From Nitrospinaceae bacterium (GTDB lineage: Bacteria > Nitrospinota > Nitrospinia > Nitrospinales > VA-1), in the NCBI GenBank assembly GCA_029261515.1, contig JAJDBE010000015.1, positions 1-37,455 on the forward strand: a stretch of DNA of 37,455 nucleotides, given 5' to 3'. A program made the translations under genes and the position numbers. Of the stretch, positions 32,159 to 37,455 are shown in pieces. Position 1 is the first letter of the stretch; every line of letters begins with the position of its first letter. The notes beneath the pieces were generated by a model. It did not search any database and had not been told where the DNA came from. It was given only the letters and a program-made list of their open reading frames with translations.

Positions 32159-33904
32159 CTAACCATCGTCCCCGGTTGCCCGGATGTCCAGCAGCCGCAG
32201 TTCCACCTTATTCTGGCCGTTCCATTCGTTGAGATGAATTTCGTAGGCAAGGTCGACGCTGTCCTGCATCACGTCAATGGACGCCACTGCTTCGGCGAGA
32301 TTAAAGCCCACCACGTCGATGGTTTTTTTATTCTGAACGGCGCGGAAGCGGATGTGGTTTTCCTCTTTTCCCATCGTGCGCAGGTTTTGCATGCGCACAC
32401 CGCAAGTCATGAAGACCGGCATGGGGTTCTCCGCGCCAAACGGTTCCAACTGCTGAATGCTCTGGTACAGATTGCGGTCGACCTGGCTCAATTGCAGAGG
32501 CGTGTCGATTCTAAGTTCGGGAATGAGGTCTCCTTCCTTAAGGAAGGCGTGGCCGACTTCATTCATGGCATGGCGGAAAGCGTCGACGTTGTTTTCGTCG
32601 ATGTTCAATCCCGCCGCGTAGGCGTGGCCGCCAAACTGGATCAGGTGCGCGGAACAATTAGTGAATGCCTTGAACAGATTGAATTTTGGAATACTTCTTC
32701 CCGAGCCTTTGCCTTTGCCCTCCGCCAGAGCGATGAGCACGACGGGGCGGTAATATTTTTCGACGATGCGCGAGGCGACGATGCCGATCACGCCGGGATG
32801 AAAATTCTCCGAAGCCAGCACGATCACCCGGTCGCTCTCCAGATCGACTTCACGGTCGATCTGGTATTCCGCTTCCTCCTGCGTCCACTTTTGAATTTCC
32901 CGGCGTTCGGTGTTGATGGCGTCGATGTCTTTCGCCATGACCAGCGCTTCGTTGAGATCGGTGGACGTGAGCAGGTGCAGGCCGGCATCGGCTTTGCCCA
33001 ATCTGCCGGCGGCATTTAAGCGCGGGCCAAGCGCGAACCCCACCGAACGGGCGTCGACCCTGCCGTTCACATTGGAGACTTCTTTCAAGGCGACCAGTCC
33101 CGGTTTCATGGAGGCGGCCATGACTTTTAGACCGTGATACGACAAAATGTGATTCTCTCCGGTCAACGGCGCCACATCGGCAATGGTGCCCAACACGAAA
33201 AGATCGAGGTGACGTTTGAGGTTGGGCAGGCGGCTTTTTTCCCAGCCGGATTGATACAACGCCGAGCGGATGGCCGTCGCCATTTTGAAGACGATGCCCA
33301 CGCCGCTCAAAAAGCGGAACGGGTACTGGCAATCCGGCTGATGCGGGTTCAGCACCGCGATGGCGTCGGGCAAGCCGTCCACTCCCACCTGATGGTGGTC
33401 GGTGACGATCACGTCCAGGCCGATTTCATTGGCGATGTCCACCTCGCGGTTGCCGGTGATGCCGCAATCGGCGGTGATGATGAGGGTGCTGCCACCGGCG
33501 TGAATCTTGCGCACGGCGTCGGCGTTCATCCCATAACCTTCCGCCATGCGTTCGGGCAGATAAAAATCGACACCGACGCCAAGGTCGCGGAAGAAATGCA
33601 TCATGAACGCCGCCGAGGAGACGCCGTCCACATCGTAATCGCAAAAGACCGTGATCTTCTCCTGATGGTTGATGGCCAGGAGGATGCGGTCCACCGCCTC
33701 CTGCATTCCCGTCATCAGAAACGGATCGTGCAGGTGATTGAGATTGGCATCGAGGAAATAGCGCGCCTCGCTCGCCGTCGCCACCCGGCGGTTGATGAGC
33801 AGGCGGGCGACGACCGGGGAAATATTCAACTCCGTAGCCAATGCTTCAACGCTGTCGGCTGAGGCCGTGAGAATATTCCAGGTTTTATTGAGCAGTGAAA
33901 TCAT
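32159..33904 (-). CDS. recJ: Single-stranded-DNA-specific exonuclease RecJ
   Basis: 5'-3' ssDNA exonuclease in recombination and mismatch repair. The 581-residue protein (E. coli 577) has the DHH-family motifs: FCDYDVDGVSS (about 87-97, motif I), ADCGITGNREVD (about 145-156, motif II) and TDHHQVG (168-174, motif III). A DHHA1 domain follows with FGGHAYAAGL, then the OB fold near the C terminus (VELRLLDIRATG). The two-Mn2+ site residues are all present. It starts 15 nt after the rnhB stop, so the genes form one transcript, with the ceramidase-like gene after it. No clear Shine-Dalgarno is seen; coupling to rnhB translation is likely. Confidence 0.97.
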   Translation of the reverse strand: MISLLNKTWNILTASADSVEALATELNISPVVARLLINRRVATASEARYFLDANLNHLHDPFLMTGMQEAVDRILLAINHQEKITVFCDYDVDGVSSAAFMMHFFRDLGVGVDFYLPERMAEGYGMNADAVRKIHAGGSTLIITADCGITGNREVDIANEIGLDVIVTDHHQVGVDGLPDAIAVLNPHQPDCQYPFRFLSGVGIVFKMATAIRSALYQSGWEKSRLPNLKRHLDLFVLGTIADVAPLTGENHILSYHGLKVMAASMKPGLVALKEVSNVNGRVDARSVGFALGPRLNAAGRLGKADAGLHLLTSTDLNEALVMAKDIDAINTERREIQKWTQEEAEYQIDREVDLESDRVIVLASENFHPGVIGIVASRIVEKYYRPVVLIALAEGKGKGSGRSIPKFNLFKAFTNCSAHLIQFGGHAYAAGLNIDENNVDAFRHAMNEVGHAFLKEGDLIPELRIDTPLQLSQVDRNLYQSIQQLEPFGAENPMPVFMTCGVRMQNLRTMGKEENHIRFRAVQNKKTIDVVGFNLAEAVASIDVMQDSVDLAYEIHLNEWNGQNKVELRLLDIRATGDDG

Positions 33905-33919
33905 AGGAAAAGTGTAGAG

Positions 33920-34579
33920 TTAAGAATTTAGAGTGATGAATTCCGAACCTCCAGTTTCAATTGTCAATTCTGCATTCTCAATTCTTAAATACTCCCGAAC
34001 TCCCTTAAAGGTTTTGCGGTGAATGGGGCAGGGACCAAATTGCTGAATGCGCTCCCGGTGCAATTGGGTTCCATAGCCTTTGTGACGGTTGAATTCATAT
34101 TGAGGAAAACTGGCGTGATAATTCTGCATGATGCGGTCGCGTGTGACTTTTGCCAGAATCGATGCGGCGGCGATGGACTGGCTTTTGCCGTCGCCGCCGA
34201 CGATAGTCCATTGCCCGGCTGAGTGGTCGATGCGCTTGTTGCCGTCGATGAGAAGAAGGTCGGGGGCAAGGGCACAGTTTTCCACGGCCTGTTTCATGGC
34301 CAGCAGGGACGCCTGCAGAATGTTGATCTCCTCAATGACTTCAACGGATACGATGCCCAGACCGTAAGCAAGAGCGGCGGTTTTGATTTGCGCAAAAAAT
34401 TGTTCCCGCTGGACCGCAGACAATTTTTTACTGTCGTCGACGCCTTCGATGACCATCCCAGGAGGAAACACAACGGCGGCGGCGACCACAGGGCCGGCAA
34501 GCGGCCCGCGCCCGGCTTCATCGACTCCGGCGACCGCACGGTAACCGTGATTTTCGGCTTTCATTTCGTAGGCGAGCAT
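33920..34579 (-). CDS. rnhB: Ribonuclease HII
   Basis: Mn2+-dependent nuclease removing ribonucleotides and RNA-DNA hybrids. The protein has AVAGVDEAGRGPLAGPVVAAAVVF, with the catalytic Asp-Glu pair (residues 20-21), DSKKLS, LLLIDGN with a further catalytic Asp, and SIAAASILAKVTRDRIM. I start it at ATG 34579, with AGAAGGG 8 nt upstream; the in-frame TTG at 34639 adds 20 residues without a family match. The fold should end near VREYL. The last 20 or so residues (from about RIENAELTIETGG) are encoded by an AT-rich inverted-repeat segment (33920-33988) that looks like an intergenic repeat, so the C-terminal tail is probably an accretion. Confidence 0.95.
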   Translation of the reverse strand: MLAYEMKAENHGYRAVAGVDEAGRGPLAGPVVAAAVVFPPGMVIEGVDDSKKLSAVQREQFFAQIKTAALAYGLGIVSVEVIEEINILQASLLAMKQAVENCALAPDLLLIDGNKRIDHSAGQWTIVGGDGKSQSIAAASILAKVTRDRIMQNYHASFPQYEFNRHKGYGTQLHRERIQQFGPCPIHRKTFKGVREYLRIENAELTIETGGSEFITLNS

Positions 34580-34722
34580 TCCGGTACCCTTCTCGCAGGA
34601 GGGAAGTGGTTGAAACTCCAAATACTTGGAAGTTTTCAACTTGCCTGAGATAATATTTCATCGGCAAGAGTCAGGCAACTTAAAAATCAGATTTATTTTT
34701 TTATGTTATGCTTTAACCATGC

Positions 34723-34737
34723 GAATAATGATTATTA
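34723..34737. promoter_or_regulatory. Fur-box-like palindrome upstream of the M48 protease gene
   Basis: GAATAATGATTATTA contains the perfect palindrome AATAATGATTATT and matches the 7-1-7 Fur consensus TGATAATnATTATCA at 11 of 14 positions by my alignment. It lies 39 nt before the M48 start codon, in the divergent rnhB/M48 spacer. AT-rich sequence makes chance matches fairly likely. Confidence 0.3.
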
Positions 34738-34775
34738 CTGCCAATCCAGATCGATCAAATTTATAATTCAAGACT

Positions 34776-35570
34776 ATGAAAACTAAACTTAAAATCGCGC
34801 TACTCGTTCTTTTTGCTTTTTTTGCCGCCTGCGTCACCACGCCCGAATCGGGCAAGCAGGCGTTCATCATGGTTTCTCCGTCACAGGAAGTGACGATGGG
34901 CAAGCAGGCGTTTGAGGAAATTCAGCAAAAAGAAAAAGAATCCGAGGACAAGCGATTGGTCGGAATCACCCAGCGGGTGGGCGAACGCCTTGCGGTTCAT
35001 ACGGACATGCCGGATCTGGAATGGGAGTTTAAATTATTTGAATCCGATCAGATGAATGCGTTCGCATTGCCGGGAGGGAAAACGGCGGCTTATACGGGTC
35101 TGTTAAAAGTCTGCGAGAACGAAGCGGCTTTGGCGGCGGTCATGGGCCATGAAATTGCGCATGTGACGGCGCGGCATGGGGCCCAGCGGATGACTCAGCA
35201 AATGGTGTTGTCTACGGCGATGGCCGCGGCGAGTATCAGCCTGGCGAACAAGGACAGCCGGGCGCTGATTCTGGGCGCTCTTGGAATCGGAGCGACCTAC
35301 GGGATCCAACTTCCCTTCAGCAGAGACAATGAAGCGGAAGCCGACCAGATTGGGTTGATCTATATGGCCAGAGCGGGGTATGACCCCAGTGAAGCGGTGC
35401 GGTTCTGGTCCCGGTTCAGTGAGATGAAACAGGGAGGGCAACCTCCCGAATTCCTCTCCACGCATCCTGCAGATGCAACGCGGATCGCCAATTTAAAACG
35501 CTATTTGCCCCGGGCGATGGCGGAATACAAAAACGCCAAGACGAAATATGGATTGGGAGAGACGTTTTAA
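34776..35570 (+). CDS. M48-family metalloprotease lipoprotein (LoiP/YcaL-like)
   Basis: Outer-membrane-associated zinc protease of the M48 family, relatives of which (BepA, LoiP, YcaL) handle misfolded outer-membrane proteins. The 264-residue precursor has a lipoprotein signal with FFAAC (Cys19 lipidated). The zinc motif HEIAH (His125, His129) is followed by NEAEADQIG, whose first Glu (about 186) is the third ligand. An LSTHPADATRIANLKRYLP block near 218-236 is also conserved in the family. No TPR domain follows, so it is like LoiP/YcaL rather than BepA. The gene is inserted on the plus strand between rnhB and rplS, which are both on the minus strand. Confidence 0.92.
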   Translation: MKTKLKIALLVLFAFFAACVTTPESGKQAFIMVSPSQEVTMGKQAFEEIQQKEKESEDKRLVGITQRVGERLAVHTDMPDLEWEFKLFESDQMNAFALPGGKTAAYTGLLKVCENEAALAAVMGHEIAHVTARHGAQRMTQQMVLSTAMAAASISLANKDSRALILGALGIGATYGIQLPFSRDNEAEADQIGLIYMARAGYDPSEAVRFWSRFSEMKQGGQPPEFLSTHPADATRIANLKRYLPRAMAEYKNAKTKYGLGETF

Positions 35571-35659
35571 CTCAATAATAAACCGGGCGCTCCTGCCAAG
35601 CTGAACCCGTAAACGTTTTCATCCCATCCCGAATCCATCAGAGAAAGGAAGTTCGCAGG

Positions 35660-36082
35660 TCACGATGCGGATTTTTTGGCTTTGGCAGGTCTGCTCTTCG
35701 CCTTTGCGGCCTTGGCCTTTGTGCCCTTTTTCGCCCGTGTCGGTTTGATTTCCTTGAGGCGGGCAGCCTTTCCACGCAGTTCTCTCAGGTAATACAATTT
35801 TGACTGCCGGACTTTGGCGCGTTTGATCACCTCAATTTTCTCCACGCGGGGCGAGTGAACGGGGAAAATCCGTTCCACACCGACGCCGAAGGAAATCTTC
35901 CGTACCGTCAGGGTTTTGCGGGCGCCGCCGCCGCTCATGCGGATGATGACGCCTTCAATGATCTGGACGCGTTCTTTTTCTCCCTCGACAATCCGCATGT
36001 GGACCTTTACGGTATCTCCGATGTGGATGTCCGGCGCTTCTTTTTTCAACTCTCCGGTTTCTATCTGGTCGATCAGGTTCAT
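35660..36082 (-). CDS. rplS: 50S ribosomal protein L19 with basic C-terminal extension
   Basis: Large-subunit protein at the 30S/50S interface. The core (about 1-112) has the L19 pattern: [94 protein letters not shown]-type blocks in the expected order. About 28 further residues are Lys/Ala-rich ([19 protein letters not shown]), absent from E. coli L19 (115 residues). I start at ATG 36082, with GAGGAG 8 nt upstream; a GTG at 36091 overlaps the ribosome site. It follows the SPOUT methyltransferase after 92 nt and belongs to the conserved trmD-rplS neighbourhood. Confidence 0.96.
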   Translation of the reverse strand: MNLIDQIETGELKKEAPDIHIGDTVKVHMRIVEGEKERVQIIEGVIIRMSGGGARKTLTVRKISFGVGVERIFPVHSPRVEKIEVIKRAKVRQSKLYYLRELRGKAARLKEIKPTRAKKGTKAKAAKAKSRPAKAKKSAS

Positions 36083-36174
36083 CAATCTCACTCCTCTTCA
36101 AAATAGATTTTATCGTTTAAGAAAACTTTATCTCTAATCATTTTATTTCCGGCAGGCTCTGTCATTGCAAGCGA

Positions 36175-36750
36175 TTACCGTTTTATTCCCAGCAACCGAT
36201 CCAGAATAATGGCAATGGCCGCCCGAACGGGCAAATGGTTATAATCCTCCGGGCCTTCAATGGGGCTCAGCACATAATCCGCTTTGCTTATAATATTTTT
36301 TTCCAGGCCCCAACCCGTGCCAAAAACCAGCAAGTATTGCGATTTCTCCGCTAGCTCCTGCCGCATCGGCTCGTAACCGATGTTCTGCGGGAATTTGCGC
36401 GCATCGGTGACAACGGTTTTAGGCTTTTCCCCAAACTCCTGGTGAATGTCATTCACGACCTCATCCAGCGAATTTTTCACCTGCGTTTTAAGCAGAGCTT
36501 CTTTCCGGGTGGGATTATAAACCGCCCCATGACCCGTCTGCCAGTGGCCGATCAGCCGGTCCACCAGTTCCTGCTGAGTTTTAAGCGGCGTCACCACATA
36601 AAACCCACCGAGGCCATAAGTCCGGCAAATCCGCGAAATGTCATGCACGTCCAGCGTGGTGACCGAAGAGACGACGATCTCCCCGGTTTTGTCGTAGACC
36701 GGGAAATGCACCAGCGCCAGGTGAATATTCGATTGAACCGCTTCAGCCAA
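36175..36750 (-). CDS. Predicted SPOUT RNA methyltransferase (Methyltrn_RNA_4 family)
   Basis: A 191-residue protein of the family of predicted SAM-dependent RNA methyltransferases typified by Thermotoga TM1570. Conserved segments are [31 protein letters not shown] near the N terminus, [23 protein letters not shown], and the SPOUT knot region [28 protein letters not shown] near 140-170. The RNA target is not established to my knowledge. It overlaps the trmD stop by 8 nt and sits between trmD and rplS, a placement seen in several lineages and consistent with tRNA or rRNA modification. TrmD itself is a separate SPOUT enzyme; no fusion is seen. Confidence 0.87.
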   Translation of the reverse strand: MAEAVQSNIHLALVHFPVYDKTGEIVVSSVTTLDVHDISRICRTYGLGGFYVVTPLKTQQELVDRLIGHWQTGHGAVYNPTRKEALLKTQVKNSLDEVVNDIHQEFGEKPKTVVTDARKFPQNIGYEPMRQELAEKSQYLLVFGTGWGLEKNIISKADYVLSPIEGPEDYNHLPVRAAIAIILDRLLGIKR

Positions 36751-37228
36751 TGTTGAGTTCTTTCAAGTCAACCCGGTCCTGATCCGAAAGTTCGGTCTTT
36801 TTTAACAGATCGGGTCTCACCTGCGCCGTTTTTTTCAATGCCTCTTTCCGTTGCCAATCCTGAATCTTTTTAGGGTCCCCGGAGACCAGAACCTCCGGCA
36901 CCTTGTGTCCCTTAAAATCCCTGGGCCGGGTGTATTGCGGGTATTCCAGAAGGTGATTGGAAAACGATTCCTCGACCACCGAGTTCTCATCTCCGAGAAC
37001 CCCTGGAAGCAGCCGCGCCACCGTTTCCACTACCACCATCGCCGGCAGTTCTCCTCCCGTCAGGACGTAATCGCCGATGGAGATTTCTTCATCGACGCAA
37101 TGCAGGCGCACTCGCTCGTCCACCCCTTCATAGCGTCCACAGACCAGAATCAGCCGATCTTCCTGCGAAAGCTCCCAGGCTTTTTCCTGATCGAACGGCT
37201 TGCCGCTCGGCGACATGAGGATCGTTCG
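36743..37228 (-). CDS. trmD: tRNA (guanine-37-N1)-methyltransferase TrmD, 3' part only
   Basis: SPOUT enzyme making m1G37 in tRNAs. Only the portion from about residue 85 of a normal protein is present: [56 protein letters not shown], and C-terminal [10 protein letters not shown]. The trefoil knot and SAM loop are therefore present. The N-terminal third (with the DDTPYGGGAGM-type region) is missing: upstream of about 37228 the minus-strand reading is not TrmD but the reverse of a hydrolase gene. This looks like a break or chimeric join, not a natural short TrmD. The apparent ORF start at 37342 is inside that foreign sequence. It overlaps the next gene by 8 nt. Confidence 0.88.
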   Translation of the reverse strand, partial: RTILMSPSGKPFDQEKAWELSQEDRLILVCGRYEGVDERVRLHCVDEEISIGDYVLTGGELPAMVVVETVARLLPGVLGDENSVVEESFSNHLLEYPQYTRPRDFKGHKVPEVLVSGDPKKIQDWQRKEALKKTAQVRPDLLKKTELSDQDRVDLKELNIG

Positions 37229-37455
37229 CGAGTGGCTCCGGCCCACGGTCGCCCTCGTGCCCTGTGGGGACAGGTTCACCATGGGCGTGGCCTCGGCCGT
37301 CAAGGCGCTGGAGTATTGCGGGGCCAAGACGGCCCTGCCCATGCACTACGGCACCTTCCCCCTCATCAAGGACAACGCCAATGAATTCACCGCCGCCGCC
37401 GGGCATCTGGCACGCATCATCGTGCCGGCGCCCGGCGAGCGCTTTACCCAGGAGG
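37206..37455 (+). CDS. UPF0173-type metal-dependent hydrolase, C-terminal fragment (possible foreign or chimeric sequence)
   Basis: The plus-strand frame beginning at 37206 reads [20 protein letters not shown], then [19 protein letters not shown], and [22 protein letters not shown]; it stays open to the window end. GDxFTMG and MHYGTFPL are signatures of the UPF0173 beta-lactamase-fold hydrolases. Codons end almost entirely in G or C, and I count about 68 % G+C in 37241-37455, clearly above the flanking trmD part. The N-terminal metal-binding half is absent, and this gene overlaps trmD head-to-head inside both coding regions. The overlap of the two homologies (37206-37228) suggests a join at a short shared sequence, either by assembly error or real recombination. 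Confidence 0.75.

Noticed and set aside
34762-34767. TATAAT just before the M48 gene as a -10 element
   Set aside because: No -35 match at 16-18 nt upstream, and the start would fall at the ATG itself.
37229-37342. Natural start of TrmD at 37342
   Set aside because: The first 38 codons of that ORF are the reverse complement of a conserved hydrolase coding region and match no TrmD N terminus.

Overview
The window reads as chromosome from a Gram-negative bacterium. It has a Tol-Pal system, lipoprotein signal peptides, a type IV pilin with a sigma-54-type promoter, LapA and TolB. Gene content is mostly housekeeping: ettA, efp, tolQ/R/A/B-pal, radA, ispD, mutY, queE, ychF, recJ, rnhB, rplS and trmD. 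The mix of families suggests a deep marine lineage such as Nitrospinota or a deltaproteobacterial relative. That placement is a guess from gene content and needs a marker-gene phylogeny. I see no tRNA, rRNA, CRISPR array, prophage or insertion sequence.

Layout. 1-2.4 kb: methyltransferase and EttA (minus). 2.5-3.1 kb: an EF-P with an atypical tip loop. 3.1-3.7 kb: a non-coding stretch with two palindromic repeat elements and the tol promoter. 3.7-7.5 kb: tolQ-tolR-tolA-tolB, tightly packed. 7.7-10.4 kb: pal under its own near-consensus promoter, a terminator, then an exported coiled-coil protein. 10.5-14.8 kb: radA-ispD, a peroxiredoxin, a deoxyhypusine-synthase-like enzyme and a cupin. 14.8-17.9 kb (minus): queE-mutY-CDF transporter. 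18.0-19.0 kb (minus): pilin with sigma-54 promoter, then LapA. 19.2-23.4 kb (plus): a coupled ion-transport cluster of a MscS-like channel, a soluble MgtE-like regulatory protein, full MgtE and a cation/proton antiporter. 23.4-25.8 kb (minus): rimB-rimK-AstE-like protein-glutamylation cluster. 26-29.5 kb: radical SAM protein (minus), 2-hydroxyacid dehydrogenase and DyP peroxidase (plus). 29.5-37.2 kb: ychF and a SnoaL-like protein; rnhB-recJ-ceramidase-like; an M48 lipoprotein protease on the opposite strand; and trmD-SPOUT methyltransferase-rplS.

The strongest leads are four. (1) The MscS / soluble MgtE paralog / MgtE / antiporter cluster looks like one ion-homeostasis unit with a detached Mg2+-sensing subunit. 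(2) The MutY carries an intact Nudix box, so it could combine adenine excision with 8-oxo-dGTP hydrolysis. (3) The EF-P tip has Asn-Lys-Arg where most EF-Ps carry one modified residue, in a genome that also has a deoxyhypusine-synthase homolog. (4) At about 37.21-37.23 kb trmD breaks off and runs into the 3' part of an oppositely oriented, GC-rich UPF0173 hydrolase gene. This is most simply an assembly chimera at the window edge, so bases beyond about 37,206 should not be trusted as the same genome without read support.
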